NCBI RefSeq assembly: GCF_009601765.2
Contig: NZ_CP045699.1
Coordinates: 1,612,001-1,676,000 of the forward strand
Origin: Vibrio algicola
GTDB taxonomy: Bacteria; Pseudomonadota; Gammaproteobacteria; Enterobacterales; Vibrionaceae
DNA length: 64,000 nucleotides
Direction: 5' to 3'
The notes under the pieces were generated by a model that did no database searches, was not told the origin of the DNA, and worked only from the letters and a program-made list of their open reading frames with translations. Shown here one piece after another: positions 9,371 through 19,743 of the stretch. The translations under genes were made by a program, and so were the position numbers. Within the stretch, counting starts at the first letter, position 1; every line of letters starts with the position of its first letter.

Positions 9371-10651
9371 TTATTCAGAACTTGCGATCTGGTTTTCGGC
9401 GTTTTGATAAATCAAAAGAGGTTCAGACTCTCCTTTAATAACAGATTCATCAATCACAACTTTGGTCACATCTTTAATTGATGGCAGTTCATACATGGTT
9501 TCAAGTAGAACCGACTCCAAAATCGAACGAAGACCACGAGCACCCGTTTTGCGATCCATTGCTTTTTTAGCAATCGCTTTTAACGCGTCTTCACGAAACT
9601 CAAGTTCAGCACCTTCTAAATCAAACAATGCACCGTACTGTTTTGTCAGCGCATTCTTTGGCTTACATAGGATTTGGATCAAGGCTTCTTCATCAAGCTC
9701 TGTCAAGGTTGTGGTGACAGGCAGACGACCAATAAACTCAGGGATCAAACCATATTTAACCAAATCTTCTGGCTCAACTTGCTTGAATAATTCACCAATC
9801 GTTTTACTTTCGTCTTTGCTGCGTACGTCTGCGCCAAAACCGATGCCGGTTCCGATGGCAACACGTTGCTCAACCACTTTATCAAGGCCTGAGAATGCAC
9901 CACCACAGATAAATAAGATCTTAGAAGTATCAACTTGCAAAAACTCTTGTTGAGGATGCTTACGACCACCTTGAGGCGGAACAGAAGCAACGGTACCTTC
10001 AACCAGTTTCAGTAAGGCTTGCTGTACACCTTCGCCCGATACATCACGAGTAATTGATGGGTTTTCAGCTTTACGTGAAATTTTATCAATCTCATCAATG
10101 TAAACAATACCGCGCTCGGCTTTAGCTACATCGTAATCGCATTTTTGCAGCAATTTCTGGATGATATTTTCCACGTCTTCGCCCACATAACCAGCTTCAG
10201 TTAACGTGGTGGCATCGGCCATGGTAAACGGTACATCTAGGAAACGCGCTAACGTTTCAGCCAGTAAGGTTTTACCACTACCGGTTGGACCGATTAGCAA
10301 AATATTACTTTTACCTAACTCGACGCCATCTTTGGTAGTGTCACCATTACGCAAGCGTTTATAGTGATTATACACTGCCACAGATAGCACTTTCTTAGCG
10401 TAATCTTGGCCGATAACGTAATCGTCTAAGTGTTCACGAATATCTTTTGGTGTAGGCAATGCTTCCGATTCTTTCTGTGGCACGACATCTTTAACTTCTT
10501 CACGAATAATATCGTTGCACAAATCGACGCATTCATCACATACGTATACGGAAGGACCTGCGATCAGTTTGCGAACCTCATGCTGGCTTTTGCCGCAGAA
10601 AGAGCAATACAGCAGTTTTGTACTACCACCCTCTTTGCTTTTATCTGTCAT
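9371..10651 (-). CDS. clpX: ClpX, ATP-dependent unfoldase subunit of ClpXP
   Basis: This 426-residue AAA+ protein begins with the zinc-binding domain (CSFCGK at 16-21, CDECVDLC at 38-45). It has Walker A GPTGSGKT, the pore loop GYVGED, Walker [11 protein letters not shown], the ClpP-docking IGF loop (TGIGFGADV) and a sensor-2 arginine in TGARGLR. ClpX recognises tagged substrates, unfolds them and feeds them into ClpP. It follows clpP with about 135 bp between the genes and is probably co-transcribed with it. All catalytic motifs are present. Confidence 0.97.
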   Translation of the reverse strand: MTDKSKEGGSTKLLYCSFCGKSQHEVRKLIAGPSVYVCDECVDLCNDIIREEVKDVVPQKESEALPTPKDIREHLDDYVIGQDYAKKVLSVAVYNHYKRLRNGDTTKDGVELGKSNILLIGPTGSGKTLLAETLARFLDVPFTMADATTLTEAGYVGEDVENIIQKLLQKCDYDVAKAERGIVYIDEIDKISRKAENPSITRDVSGEGVQQALLKLVEGTVASVPPQGGRKHPQQEFLQVDTSKILFICGGAFSGLDKVVEQRVAIGTGIGFGADVRSKDESKTIGELFKQVEPEDLVKYGLIPEFIGRLPVTTTLTELDEEALIQILCKPKNALTKQYGALFDLEGAELEFREDALKAIAKKAMDRKTGARGLRSILESVLLETMYELPSIKDVTKVVIDESVIKGESEPLLIYQNAENQIASSE

Positions 10652-10788
10652 TCGCTATCCTCTTAACCTTTAATTCTTTATTTCAGTCTACAACAATTTA
10701 TCTTGGATTGCCTATTACAACTTGATTGCTTGATTCAAGATAAATTGTTTGGTTCGCGGTTGGCATTTTATTACACCATAAAAACCGC

Positions 10789-11415
10789 TTACGCCGGACG
10801 ATTGCTCAGTACTGAATCGACTAAACCATAATCGACTGACTGCTGGGCAGACATGAAGTTATCGCGATCTGTATCGCGTTCAATCACTTCTAATGGCTGG
10901 CCGGTGTGTTCTGCAAGTAAACCATTCAAACGTTGCTTGATGGTTAGAATTTCTTGGGCGTGAATTTGAATATCCGACGCTTGACCTTGGAATCCGCCAA
11001 GTGGTTGGTGGATCATCACGCGTGAATTTGGTAGGCAGAAACGCTTGCCTTTTTCGCCGCCTGCCAATAGGAATGCACCCATTGAACATGCTTGCCCCAT
11101 ACATACTGTGCTCACATTTGGCTTGATAAACTGCATGGTGTCATAGATAGACATACCTGCTGTTACGCTTCCGCCTGGAGAGTTAATGTATAAGAAAATA
11201 TCTTTGTCTGGGCTTTCTGACTCTAAAAATAGCAATTGTGCTACCACTAGGTTTGCCATGTGGTCTTCCACTTGGCCAGTCAAAAAGATAATGCGTTCTT
11301 TTAATAGACGAGAATAGATATCGTACGAACGTTCACCGCGAGAAGTTTGCTCTACCACCATTGGTACCAGCGCATCAATAATTGGAGACATTGTATTATT
11401 TTCTTGGTAGCTCAT
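10789..11415 (-). CDS. clpP: ClpP, proteolytic subunit of Clp protease
   Basis: The 208-residue protein carries the serine-protease triad: Ser in [11 protein letters not shown], His in [10 protein letters not shown] and Asp in [10 protein letters not shown]. The N-terminal [20 protein letters not shown] segment is the axial loop and propeptide region of ClpP. Fourteen subunits form the chamber that works with ClpX. I chose ATG 11415 because it gives MSYQENN and the usual length; an upstream in-frame start at 11454 adds 13 residues. It lies between tig and clpX, as in E. coli. Confidence 0.97.
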   Translation of the reverse strand: MSYQENNTMSPIIDALVPMVVEQTSRGERSYDIYSRLLKERIIFLTGQVEDHMANLVVAQLLFLESESPDKDIFLYINSPGGSVTAGMSIYDTMQFIKPNVSTVCMGQACSMGAFLLAGGEKGKRFCLPNSRVMIHQPLGGFQGQASDIQIHAQEILTIKQRLNGLLAEHTGQPLEVIERDTDRDNFMSAQQSVDYGLVDSVLSNRPA

Positions 11416-11572
11416 ATTCCGCTTTCCCTGTAGTAGATTCATAATCACTGTCATGCTATTAGAATCAATTGGCGTTAAAAAATCTTGTTATCAAAAATTC
11501 GCTTAACATCAACTTATCTAACAACAGCCTATTAATCATAAACCTATAAGCCCGCTATTAACAGCTAGCTAT

Positions 11573-11625
11573 AAAAAATAAATGGCCCGAAATGAACGCC
11601 TCTGCAGAGTGTCATATCGAGCCAT
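11573..11625 (-). terminator. Terminator-like hairpin after tig
   Basis: On the minus strand ATGGCTCGA...TCGGGCCAT forms an imperfect long stem capped by CTCTGCAGAG and is followed by TTTATTTTTTAT. It lies in the tig-clpP gap, about 95 nt after the tig stop, so clpPX probably has its own promoter downstream. Confidence 0.65.
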
Positions 11626-11720
11626 CGTATACTTATCGTCTATCGAATAATACAAGTAGACTTAAGTATAATAAAGAGCAAGTATTCTCACTCTTTATCC
11701 CAGTGCAACTCACCTAGTAA

Positions 11721-13025
11721 TTAAGCAGGTTGTTGCTGGTTCATTAGTTCATTGAAGCTCACTTCTTTATCAGAAACGTTCGCTTTAGCAATGATAGCGT
11801 CGATAGCTTGATCTTCTAGAGCAACGTTACGGATGTTATTCATCATTTGCTCGTTTTGCTCGTAGTAAGCAATCACTTCAGATGGATCTTCGTAAGCCGT
11901 CGCCATTTCTTCGATAAGCGCTTTAACACGGTCATCGTCTGCTTTTAGCTCTTCAGTTTTGATCACTTCACCTAGCAATAGGCCAACTTTAACGCGACGT
12001 GCAGCTTGCTCTTCGAACAATTCACGTGGTAGTTGAGCTGCGGCTTCAGGGTTGCCACCGAAACGTTGAGATGCTTGCTGACGAAGAACTTCAACTTCTT
12101 GATCGATAAGTGCAGATGGAACGTCCATTGCATTTTGCTCAACCAAACCGTTGATTGCTTGCTCTTTAATACGACCTTTGATCGCTTGCTTAAGCTCACG
12201 TTCCATGTTTTTGCGAACTTCAGCTTTAAGTGCGTCAACGCCGCCTTCTTTTACGCCAAATTTAGCCACAAACTCGTCATCAATATCGGCTAGTTCACGT
12301 GTTTCAACTTTGCTCAATGTGATATCGAATTTAGCAGATTTACCTTTTAGGTTTTCTGCGTGGTAATCTTCTGGGAAATTCACATCAATAGAGAATGCTT
12401 CGCCCGCTTTTTTACCTAATACACCATCTTCAAAACCAGGGATCATACGACCTTGGCCCATTTCAAGAGGGAATGCATCGGCTTTGCCGCCTTCGAATTC
12501 TACGCCGTCAATAAACCCAACGAAGTCGATAGTTGCGCGTGAAGTTTCAGACACTGCTTCGTCAACCTCAGCCCAAGTCGCTTGTTGCTTGCGAAGGGTT
12601 TCGATCATTTCAGCAACGTCTTCGTCTTTAACTTCTACTGCTGGTTTCTCAACAGTGATGTTTTCAAGACCTTTAAGCTCAAGCTCTGGGTAAATTTCAA
12701 ACGTTGCAGTAAAGACAACATCTTTGCCAGCTTCGTTTTCTACTGGTGCAAATGTTGGTGCGCCAGCTGGGTTAATTTTTTCTTTAACGATAGACTCGAT
12801 AAAATGACGGTGCATTACTTCGCCCATTACGTCTTGACGTACTGAGTGACCGAACATTTGAGCAACCATTTTCATCGGAACTTTACCTTTACGGAAACCG
12901 TCAAAGCGACGAGTTTTCGCAATTTTGCGTAGTTCAGCAGTAACTGCATCTTCGATGTTTGCAACAGGAACAGTAATAGTCAGACGGCGTTCTAGGCCTT
13001 CTAGAGTTTCAACAGTAGCTTGCAT
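11721..13025 (-). CDS. tig: Trigger factor (ribosome-bound chaperone)
   Basis: The 434-residue protein has the ribosome-binding domain with its signature loop in [16 protein letters not shown] (residues 38-53), a FKBP-like peptidyl-prolyl isomerase domain (about 150-245; [20 protein letters not shown] and GFEDGVLG), and a helical C-terminal substrate-cradling domain. It binds ribosomal protein L23 at the tunnel exit and is the first chaperone nascent chains meet. It opens the tig-clpP-clpX-lon series. About 500 bp without a recognised gene lie upstream. Confidence 0.97.
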   Translation of the reverse strand: MQATVETLEGLERRLTITVPVANIEDAVTAELRKIAKTRRFDGFRKGKVPMKMVAQMFGHSVRQDVMGEVMHRHFIESIVKEKINPAGAPTFAPVENEAGKDVVFTATFEIYPELELKGLENITVEKPAVEVKDEDVAEMIETLRKQQATWAEVDEAVSETSRATIDFVGFIDGVEFEGGKADAFPLEMGQGRMIPGFEDGVLGKKAGEAFSIDVNFPEDYHAENLKGKSAKFDITLSKVETRELADIDDEFVAKFGVKEGGVDALKAEVRKNMERELKQAIKGRIKEQAINGLVEQNAMDVPSALIDQEVEVLRQQASQRFGGNPEAAAQLPRELFEEQAARRVKVGLLLGEVIKTEELKADDDRVKALIEEMATAYEDPSEVIAYYEQNEQMMNNIRNVALEDQAIDAIIAKANVSDKEVSFNELMNQQQPA

Positions 13026-13528
13026 TATATATAAACCTCAAAACTGGCTCAGTTTTCTGAGCGCATGAGCTGAATAATTGCACCCAATGGGCGAAATTCA
13101 ACATCATTGCTTGTGTGGCGTTCAAATGAACACTTAAAATTAGTGAGCATCAACTATCTGTTATCAACTAAAACTGCACGATGGCAACTTCCGCTGTAAC
13201 CAATAATTGAACTAATGAGTGAAACCTTCTACAAAAAAGCCATGCTCTTTCATCAAAGGCCTCTCCTATTAGTCTCAGGATAAAAATTCAGACGCGCCAT
13301 TCTAGCGGCATGAATACAGCCTGTCGAGCCAAGACCTAAATTCTCACGCTCACATTCTGTATTTTTCGATATTTTCGTGATTTTGATAACGAAAGCCAGA
13401 ATGTTCACAACTCAGTAATGGGGCTTGACCGAATTGATTTCAAGGGATTAACGGTTTTTTTTATTCCACCTAGCTTGTTTGCTCAAAAAAACGACAGGTA
13501 TGACCACTTATGTTTTACTGCATACCAA
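13026..13528. other. Gene-free region upstream of tig
   Basis: About 500 bp lie between the start of tig and the end of an unrecognised lipoprotein gene. Apart from a possible 13-codon minus-strand reading frame at 13212-13253 and an A/T-rich patch near 13450-13465, I see no convincing gene, tRNA or repeat. The tig promoter must be in here; I could not assign -35/-10 boxes with confidence. Confidence 0.5.
13212..13253 (-). CDS. Possible 13-residue leader peptide upstream of tig
   Basis: The minus strand encodes MKEHGFFVEGFTH then a stop, preceded by AGGAGAGG about 7 nt before the ATG, a stronger ribosome-binding site than most genes here have. It ends about 185 nt before the tig start. A very short open frame with a strong site may be a leader peptide or chance. 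It shows no run of one amino acid that would suggest classic attenuation. Confidence 0.2.
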   Translation of the reverse strand: MKEHGFFVEGFTH

Positions 13529-14140
13529 CTAACGGCGACCGTGACCACCACCACCAAAGTGTCCACCTCCGCCAAACCCACCGGATGGGCGTGAAAATTG
13601 CGGAAGTACCGCAGGGCGAGATATATTTGGACGCGAAACATTAGCGCGTTGCAGCGTTGGGCGTTGTTTGCTTTCCCATTTGGTGCGCACGGCTTTTTTT
13701 TGCTCGGTGGTTAAGCTCTTACCCGACATTTGCTCGCGTACTTGGTCACGTTTTTCTGACAAGGCTTGTTGTTTATCCGCCGGTAGCGATTGATATTTGG
13801 TATTGAGATCTTGTTTTAGCGCTGAAATATCAGGGCCATCACCATCTTTCCAGTTTTTAACTTTATCTTTTATTTCGGCTTGTTTATCTGGATCTAAGGT
13901 ATGCCACCAGCTATTAACCGCTTGTTTAAACTCACCATCACCATGGCAACAATCTGGGTAGACATGATCTTGATAGAACCAATAGTCGTCATACCACCAG
14001 CCATCACTGCCATTAGTAAAGTAATATTGGGATGTGTTACTGGGCGTACTACTTGAACACCCCATCACAAACAAGGTCAGCAAAGCTATTAAGCTAAGCT
14101 GACACCAACGTTTTAACACCTTTAGATGCATTGAAAACAT
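13529..14140 (-). CDS. Unrecognised lipoprotein with Gly/His-rich C-terminus
   Basis: The 203-residue product has a lipoprotein signal with lipobox LFVMGCSS (Cys28), so it should be lipid-anchored and probably periplasmic or outer-membrane-facing. The mature part has an aromatic stretch (DGWWYDDYWFYQDHVYPDCC), a charged helical middle (about 75-145, rich in K, D, E, Q), then an RP-rich segment (ANVSRPNISRPAV) and a low-complexity tail ending GGGHFGGGGHGRR. I do not recognise the family. The ATG at 14140 follows AGAGGG and is well supported. It appears to be transcribed alone; a strong terminator of the next gene lies just upstream. Confidence 0.7.
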   Translation of the reverse strand: MFSMHLKVLKRWCQLSLIALLTLFVMGCSSSTPSNTSQYYFTNGSDGWWYDDYWFYQDHVYPDCCHGDGEFKQAVNSWWHTLDPDKQAEIKDKVKNWKDGDGPDISALKQDLNTKYQSLPADKQQALSEKRDQVREQMSGKSLTTEQKKAVRTKWESKQRPTLQRANVSRPNISRPAVLPQFSRPSGGFGGGGHFGGGGHGRR

Positions 14141-14216
14141 AGCGATACCCTCTTGTGATCATTAGCAATACTCTAGCTCATTCTAATTTAAAGCCAATAA
14201 AAACAATGATGAGAAT

Positions 14217-14256
14217 AAAAAAACCGCAGCTTTCTCATATCGAAAAACTGCGGTTT
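14217..14256 (-). terminator. Rho-independent terminator after the 14.3-14.9 kb genes
   Basis: On the minus strand AAAACCGCAG and CTGCGGTTTT pair across an 18-nt loop and are followed by more T. It ends the unit that includes the membrane-anchored protein at 14359-14946. Confidence 0.85.
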
Positions 14257-14288
14257 TGCTTGGCATTAATTAGAATAACCAGATGCGA

Positions 14289-14357
14289 TTATTTTTTGTC
14301 TTTTTTAGTCAATTTTTTATGCCAAAGCGGAGCGGATGATGGTGCTTGATATGCCAT
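14289..14357 (-). CDS. Possible 22-residue small basic protein
   Basis: One base after the stop of the 14359-14946 gene (TAA A ATG) a 22-codon frame starts, reading MAYQAPSSAPLWHKKLTKK and three more residues before its stop. The product is strongly basic at its C-terminus. It ends about 30 nt before the terminator, so it would be transcribed with the upstream gene and could be translated by re-initiation. Short length means chance cannot be excluded. Confidence 0.3.
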   Translation of the reverse strand: MAYQAPSSAPLWHKKLTKKDKK

Positions 14358-14358
14358 T

Positions 14359-14946
14359 TTATTTACTTACTTTCGACTTAATGCCTTCTCCAGCATCTTT
14401 AATTAGGTTAATGGGTGACAATATTACTCCTTTTACGGCACCTTGAGCCGCTTGTTCAGACAGCTCTCCACTCTTATCTAGGATCTGATTCACTTGTACT
14501 AGCATCGGTGGTAATTCCTTGCGAATACTTGATGTTTCCTTAACAAGAGCTGGAACAGTTTGTGTACGTACCGCTTTAACTTCACTTAAAATATTTGGAA
14601 TTTGTTTATTTACGCCATGCACTTCTTTCACTATACCTGGGATTTTTCTATTCACCGAGGCGACCGTTTTGTTGACATCCCCGACCGTCTTATTAATATC
14701 ACTTGCCGTACCCTGCATTTTTTCTGCTACGGTTAAGGCTCTTGGAGTAAGGTTTTCAAATGTACGCGCCACTTTTAGCCACTGATCAATCTGCAATTTA
14801 TCTGCCGTAGCATTAATATCACTCAACACCTGTGGATAGGTTTCCACCACCGAGGTAATGGTCGAGGTAAACGAATAAATGGTGTAACCCAAATAAAATA
14901 TTGACGCCGCTAAAATCGTCTGTATTACCACTCCTAATCGAGCCAT
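14359..14946 (-). CDS. Unrecognised membrane-anchored coiled-coil protein
   Basis: The 195-residue product has one N-terminal membrane segment (VVIQTILAASIFYLGYTIY) followed by a long helical, repetitive region in which Val/Ile-x-x-Val-Asn-Lys patterns recur (NKTVGDVNKTVASVNRKIPG), resembling a coiled coil such as those of chemoreceptor-like or MCE-associated proteins. No catalytic motif is visible and I do not name a family. The ATG at 14946 is preceded by AAGGG at a good distance; an upstream ATG at 14997 has no such site. It is followed at once by a possible 22-codon gene and a terminator. Confidence 0.65.
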   Translation of the reverse strand: MARLGVVIQTILAASIFYLGYTIYSFTSTITSVVETYPQVLSDINATADKLQIDQWLKVARTFENLTPRALTVAEKMQGTASDINKTVGDVNKTVASVNRKIPGIVKEVHGVNKQIPNILSEVKAVRTQTVPALVKETSSIRKELPPMLVQVNQILDKSGELSEQAAQGAVKGVILSPINLIKDAGEGIKSKVSK

Positions 14947-15061
14947 GTGCTTTACCCTTCTTATTTCCAATATATCGACTGTAAGTGATTTATTCATTAG
15001 TGACTATCTAAAGAATAAAAGTTCATCAAATAGATCAAAAAATTCACTGTGGTAGAAATGC

Positions 15062-15097
15062 AAAAAACCCCTGACAACATCTCTGTTATCAGGGGTT
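15062..15097 (-). terminator. Rho-independent terminator of tRNA-Arg
   Basis: On the minus strand CCCCTGATAACA pairs with TGTTGTCAGGGG (one G-T pair) around a GAGA loop and is followed by six T. It begins about 8 nt after the tRNA CCA end. Confidence 0.9.
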
Positions 15098-15103
15098 TCA
15101 ATT

Positions 15104-15180
15104 TGGTACGCCCTGTAGGATTCGAACCTACGACCACATCCTTAGAAGGGACGTGCTCTATCCAGCTGAGCTAAGGGCGC
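15104..15180 (-). tRNA. tRNA-Arg (anticodon TCT)
   Basis: The minus strand folds as a 77-nt tRNA with encoded CCA. The acceptor stem GCGCCCT/AGGGCGT closes with a terminal G-U pair. The D arm contains AGCTCAGCTGGATAGAGC, the anticodon arm has loop CTTCTAA giving anticodon TCT, and the T arm contains GGTTCGAATCC. It reads the AGA codon. It stands alone between a hypothetical gene and folD, with its own terminator. Confidence 0.95.
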
Positions 15181-15444
15181 GTTATGGGGTGAATTATACG
15201 AGTTAACCGTGAGAGGTCAAGGCTTTGTATTGCTCTAGAAGTTAAGTGATGAAAAAAAAGCCACTACACTAATTGTCAAATAATAGTCGTTGTACTAGGG
15301 CCGAGCAAAGAAGTAAGCGACATCACCAAAGAATTACCCTTTCGCCCGAAAAAGCAATCGATTGCACTATGGATGTTAATCTCATTTTTTGCGACAATAC
15401 CGCCATTGTCAGCTTAGCTGGTGTTGAAGATATTAAGGAATATC

Positions 15445-16302
15445 ATGTCTGCTCAAATTATTGATGGAAAATTAATTTCACAAACGGTTCGTACCGAAGT
15501 CAAAGCGCGAGTTCAAGCTCGAGTAGATGCCGGATTACGAGCACCTGGTCTGGCTGTAGTGCTAGTAGGAAGCGATCCTGCTTCTCAAGTGTACGTAGGA
15601 AGTAAACGCCGCGCTTGTGAAGAAGTCGGTTTTGTTTCTAAATCGTTTGACCTACCAGCCACCACCACCGAGGCTGAAATACTTACCATCGTTGATAAGC
15701 TTAATAACGATGCTGAAATTGACGGTATTTTAGTTCAGCTTCCTCTTCCTGCTGGCATCGATAGCACTAAAATTTTAGAACGCATCTCACCAGAAAAAGA
15801 TGTTGATGGTTTCCACCCATATAATGTCGGCCGTTTATGCCAATGTATGCCAAAATTACGCTCTTGTACTCCCAAAGGCATCATCACCTTATTAGAGCGT
15901 TATAACATTGAAACTCACGGTAAGCATGCTGTGATTGTCGGTGCTTCAAATATCGTTGGTCGTCCTATGACGCTAGAGTTGCTATTAGCCGGTTGTACAA
16001 CGACCACTTGCCATCGTTTTACTAAAGATTTAGAAGGTCATGTACGTCAGGCCGATCTGTTAGTTGTCGCGGTGGGTAAGCCTAACTTTATTCCTGGCGA
16101 CTGGATCAAACAAGGCGCAATCGTGATCGATGTTGGCATCAACCGTATGGACAATGGTAAGTTAATTGGCGATGTCGAATACGATGTGGCCAAAACCAAG
16201 GCCAGCCATATAACGCCAGTACCTGGTGGTGTGGGACCAATGACTGTCGCCAGTTTAATTGAAAATACCATGCTCGCTTGTGAGAAATTTTCGCAAGAGT
16301 AA
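15445..16302 (+). CDS. folD: FolD, methylenetetrahydrofolate dehydrogenase/cyclohydrolase
   Basis: This 285-residue bifunctional enzyme interconverts 5,10-methylene-, methenyl- and 10-formyl-tetrahydrofolate with NADP. The substrate lysine lies in [14 protein letters not shown], the family motif in GILVQLPLP, and the dinucleotide-binding region in [12 protein letters not shown]; the C-terminal PGGVGPMT signature is present. The ATG at 15445 follows AAGGA and gives MSAQIIDGK; an upstream in-frame start at 15421 has no good site. Its product 10-formyl-THF links to the purU enzyme at 31.5 kb. A short dispersed repeat lies between its stop and the terminator. Confidence 0.96.
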   Translation: MSAQIIDGKLISQTVRTEVKARVQARVDAGLRAPGLAVVLVGSDPASQVYVGSKRRACEEVGFVSKSFDLPATTTEAEILTIVDKLNNDAEIDGILVQLPLPAGIDSTKILERISPEKDVDGFHPYNVGRLCQCMPKLRSCTPKGIITLLERYNIETHGKHAVIVGASNIVGRPMTLELLLAGCTTTTCHRFTKDLEGHVRQADLLVVAVGKPNFIPGDWIKQGAIVIDVGINRMDNGKLIGDVEYDVAKTKASHITPVPGGVGPMTVASLIENTMLACEKFSQE

Positions 16303-16310
16303 TACCACTT

Positions 16311-16459
16311 ATACCAACTCCATTTAATATTTGATCAATTTTAATACGCCGAAAAGACGCTGATCCGTCCTTGGTCGCTTGAGAAAAGGCCATCCATGGC
16401 CTTTGACACTTTTCTCTGTACTCAATTTTGAACGCTCATTAAATTTATGGCATTGGTAT
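16311..16459 (+). repeat. Dispersed MITE-like repeat, copy A (complete)
   Basis: This 149-bp element begins ATACCAACTCCATTTAAT and ends with the approximate inverse (ATTAAATTTATGGCATTGGTAT), giving terminal inverted repeats of roughly 18 bp. Internally AAAGGCCAT/ATGGCCTTT forms a perfect 9-bp hairpin nested in GAGAAAAG/CTTTTCTC. A second, diverged copy lies at 40954-41095 and left-end fragments at 39335 and 63676. It encodes no protein. It sits between the folD stop and its terminator, so it would be part of the folD mRNA. Confidence 0.7.
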
Positions 16460-16483
16460 TAATTTTTGACTTGTTTTCAAACC

Positions 16484-16514
16484 AAAAAGGCTTGCCGTAA
16501 TGGCAAGCCTTTTT
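16484..16514. terminator. Bidirectional terminator between folD and the RND pump genes
   Basis: AAAAAGGCTTGCC, a GTAA loop, and TGGCAAGCCTTTTT form a symmetric hairpin with T-runs in both directions, serving folD (plus) and the RND permease gene (minus). Confidence 0.9.
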
Positions 16515-16563
16515 CATATCTCTATTTCGCATTACCCCGCCTGACGACGGGATCATTTATCAA

Positions 16564-19500
16564 TTACGATTCAGAGGGTTTATCAAGTTGAACAGGTTCA
16601 GCGGGTGCAGTTTGTTCCACTTCCGCTGTTGGCTCTGGTCGCTTACCACCGAAAATTTTCATCACTGCTACATAGAACAATGGTACAAAGAAAATCGCAA
16701 GGAAGGTCGCAGTTAACATACCACCGATAACCGAAGTACCAATCGCATGGCGAGAGTTCGCGCCCGCACCGGTACTTAACGCTAATGGCATTACCCCAAG
16801 AATAAAGGCAAATGATGTCATTAGGATTGGTCGTAAACGTAGACGACACGCTTCCATCGTCGCCTCCATCAAGCCCATCCCTTTATCGTAGAGATCTTTG
16901 GCGAACTCAACGATCAAGATGGCATTTTTGGCGGATAACCCTATGGTGGTTAACAGACCAACCTGTAAGTACACATCATTTTCTAAACCGCGCATCATGG
17001 TTGCCGCCAATGCACCTAGAATACCCAAAGGTACCACCAGAATAACCGCCACTGGGATCGACCAGCTTTCATACAGTGCCGCCAAGCTCAAGAATACGAT
17101 AACCATTGAAATCGCATACAACATTGGTGCTTGCGAGCCTGACATTCGTTCTTGGTAAGACATCCCGGTCCAACTCACCGCCACACCAGGTGGTAGCGTT
17201 TTAGCGATAGCTTCAATGGCATCCATAGAATCACCAGTACTATAACCTGGTGCTGCCTCACCTAAGATTTCAACTGCCGAGTTACCATTGTAACGTTGCA
17301 AGTTCGGAGAACTGGTTCCCCAATGCGAATGACTAAAGGCATTAAATGGAACCATTTTTCCTTTGCCGTTGCGTACATACCAGTCGTTTAAATTGTCTGG
17401 TGACATACGGTATGGCGCATCTGCTTGCATGTAGACACGCTTAACACGGCCTTTATCAATAAAGTCATTCACATACGATGAACCCCATGCAATCGACAAC
17501 GTTTGGTTGATATCACCAATACTAACATCAAGCGCTTTGGCTTTTTCGTAATCCAAATCGATATAGTACTGAGCGGTATCTTCTAGGCCATTAGGACGCA
17601 CTTTTTGCAACACAGGGCTTTTTGCCGCTGCTTGCAACAGTTGGTTACGCGCCGCCATTAATTTATCATGACCTAAGCCCGCCTGATCTTCTAAGAAGAA
17701 GTCAAAACCAGTCGCTTGACCGAGTTCACGGATAGCTGGTGGATTAACAGCAAAGATCACGCCATCTTTATTACCGGCAAAGTGTTTCATTGCACGACCA
17801 ATAATGGCATTTACATCTTGATCGGGGTTAGTCCGCTTTGACCAATCTTTTAAGCCTACGAATGCCATACTCGCATTCTGTGCTTGACCAACAAAGCTGT
17901 AGCCCGCGACTTGGAAGAAAGACTCAACATTATCTTTTTCATTTTCGTCAAAGTATTGGCGTACATCATCCATCACTTTCTCGGTACGCTCTAGTGTCGC
18001 ACCAGCAGGAAGTTGTACTAAGACCATAAAGTTACCTTGGTCTTCATCCGGTAGGAAACTTGCTGGGATATTCATAAACATCCAACCAATTAACGGCAGG
18101 ATAACTACGTACACAACGAATAAGCGTTTTGGTCGGCTTAATAGCTTACCCACACCCGCAGTGTAGCTTTTACTGGTGCTGTTAAATTTACGGTTAAACC
18201 AACCAAAGAAGCCAGTAGTTTTCTCACCATGTGATGGTTTCAACATAGTGGCACATAATGCTGGCGTAAAGATCATCGCAACCAGAACAGAAAGCACCAT
18301 TGAGGCTACAATAGTTAATGAGAACTGACGGTAAATCGCACCGGTTGAGCCACTCATAAAGGCCATAGGGATAAATACCGCCGACAGTACCATCGCAACA
18401 CCCACTAAAGCGCCTGAGATTTCGCTCATTGCTTTTTTGGTGGCTTCTTTGGGCGGCAGATTTTCTTCTGCCATGACCCGCTCAACGTTCTCCACCACTA
18501 CGATGGCATCATCCACCAGCAAGCCGATGGCCAGCACCATACCAAACATGGTTAAGGTGTTAACACTAAAGCCCATTGCCGACATAACACCGAACGCACC
18601 GAGAAGTACGACTGGTACCGCGATGGTTGGAATTAAGGTTGCGCGAATATTTTGTAGGAACAAATACATTACTAAGAATACCAGTACGATGGCTTCAAAT
18701 AATGTATGGATAACTTCTTCAATGGAAAGCTTAACAAATGGAATAGTATCCATTGCTTTTACCATTTTCAGACCTTTCGGCATGTTTTTTTCGAGTTCAG
18801 CTAACTTTTGATCCACTAATTTTTGAGTATCAATCGCATTGGCACCAGTTGCCAGTTTAATACCAATACCTGATGCACCCTGGCCATTAAAGCGAGGAAG
18901 CACACTCATGTCTTCACCGTTTAACTCAACTCGAGCAATGTCTTTTACTCGAACTTGAGAACCATCAGTCCCCACTTTCAATAAGATATTTTCAAACTGG
19001 CTTACGCTTTCCAATCGGTTTTGCGCAGTAATGGTGGCATTGATCATTTGACCAGGAACCGCAGGCGCACCACCAATTTGACCAACCGTCACTTCAGTAT
19101 TTTGTGCTTCAATCGCATTGTATACATCCGTTGGCGTTAGTTGGTAACTGGTAAGCTTTGCAGGATTTAACCAAATACGCATTGCGTATTGTGAACCAAA
19201 TACTTGAGTATCACCAACCCCGTTAACACGACTGACAGGGTCTGATATATGTGAGTTAACATAATCTTTAATGTCACTCGATGTCATACTGCCATCTTCG
19301 GAAATAAAACCGATAACCGACATAAAGGTCGAAGATGATTTACGCACACTCAGGCCTTGCTTTTGCACTTCGCTAGGCATTTGGCTGGTAGCTTGTGTTA
19401 ATTGGTTTTGAACTTGAACTTGAGCAATGTCTGGGTCAGTCCCCAAAGCAAACGTCAAAGTAACCGTAACAGAACCAGATGAGCTACTTGAAGAAGACAT

Positions 19501-19731
19501 GTACAACAAGTTATCCAAACCTGTCATATTCTGCTCAATAACCTGAGTAACCGAGTTTTCAGCAGTTTGCGCCGACGCACCCGGGTAAGTTGCATTAATT
19601 TGTACCGCAGGTGGAGCAATGGTTGGATATTGCTGTACTGGTAAGCCGATCACGGCCAGCGCACCACCAAGCATTACCAAAATTGCGATAACCCAAGCAA
19701 AGATAGGGCGATCGATGAAAAAATTAGCCAT
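16564..19731 (-). CDS. RND-family multidrug efflux permease (AcrB-like)
   Basis: The 1055-residue protein is a full-length HAE1-type RND pump: first membrane helix [20 protein letters not shown], porter-domain sequence [20 protein letters not shown], the proton-relay aspartate pair in [18 protein letters not shown] (helix 4), and C-terminal helices ending in [13 protein letters not shown]. Such pumps take bile salts, dyes and antibiotics from the inner membrane and periplasm and expel them through a TolC-type channel using the proton gradient. It follows its adaptor gene by 12 bp. The family is certain; which of the several Vibrio RND pumps this is (VmeB/VexB type) cannot be settled by eye, so no symbol is given. 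Confidence 0.95.
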   Translation of the reverse strand: MANFFIDRPIFAWVIAILVMLGGALAVIGLPVQQYPTIAPPAVQINATYPGASAQTAENSVTQVIEQNMTGLDNLLYMSSSSSSSGSVTVTLTFALGTDPDIAQVQVQNQLTQATSQMPSEVQKQGLSVRKSSSTFMSVIGFISEDGSMTSSDIKDYVNSHISDPVSRVNGVGDTQVFGSQYAMRIWLNPAKLTSYQLTPTDVYNAIEAQNTEVTVGQIGGAPAVPGQMINATITAQNRLESVSQFENILLKVGTDGSQVRVKDIARVELNGEDMSVLPRFNGQGASGIGIKLATGANAIDTQKLVDQKLAELEKNMPKGLKMVKAMDTIPFVKLSIEEVIHTLFEAIVLVFLVMYLFLQNIRATLIPTIAVPVVLLGAFGVMSAMGFSVNTLTMFGMVLAIGLLVDDAIVVVENVERVMAEENLPPKEATKKAMSEISGALVGVAMVLSAVFIPMAFMSGSTGAIYRQFSLTIVASMVLSVLVAMIFTPALCATMLKPSHGEKTTGFFGWFNRKFNSTSKSYTAGVGKLLSRPKRLFVVYVVILPLIGWMFMNIPASFLPDEDQGNFMVLVQLPAGATLERTEKVMDDVRQYFDENEKDNVESFFQVAGYSFVGQAQNASMAFVGLKDWSKRTNPDQDVNAIIGRAMKHFAGNKDGVIFAVNPPAIRELGQATGFDFFLEDQAGLGHDKLMAARNQLLQAAAKSPVLQKVRPNGLEDTAQYYIDLDYEKAKALDVSIGDINQTLSIAWGSSYVNDFIDKGRVKRVYMQADAPYRMSPDNLNDWYVRNGKGKMVPFNAFSHSHWGTSSPNLQRYNGNSAVEILGEAAPGYSTGDSMDAIEAIAKTLPPGVAVSWTGMSYQERMSGSQAPMLYAISMVIVFLSLAALYESWSIPVAVILVVPLGILGALAATMMRGLENDVYLQVGLLTTIGLSAKNAILIVEFAKDLYDKGMGLMEATMEACRLRLRPILMTSFAFILGVMPLALSTGAGANSRHAIGTSVIGGMLTATFLAIFFVPLFYVAVMKIFGGKRPEPTAEVEQTAPAEPVQLDKPSES

Positions 19732-19743
19732 AATTATCGCTAC

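Noticed and set aside
9462..9953. 163-codon plus-strand frame inside clpX
   Set aside because: It lies antisense to a highly conserved gene and its Ser/Pro-rich product is what clpX codon usage gives on the complementary strand.
15273..15464. 63-codon plus-strand frame before folD
   Set aside because: No motif, weak start, overlaps the start of folD in another frame; probably just leader sequence.
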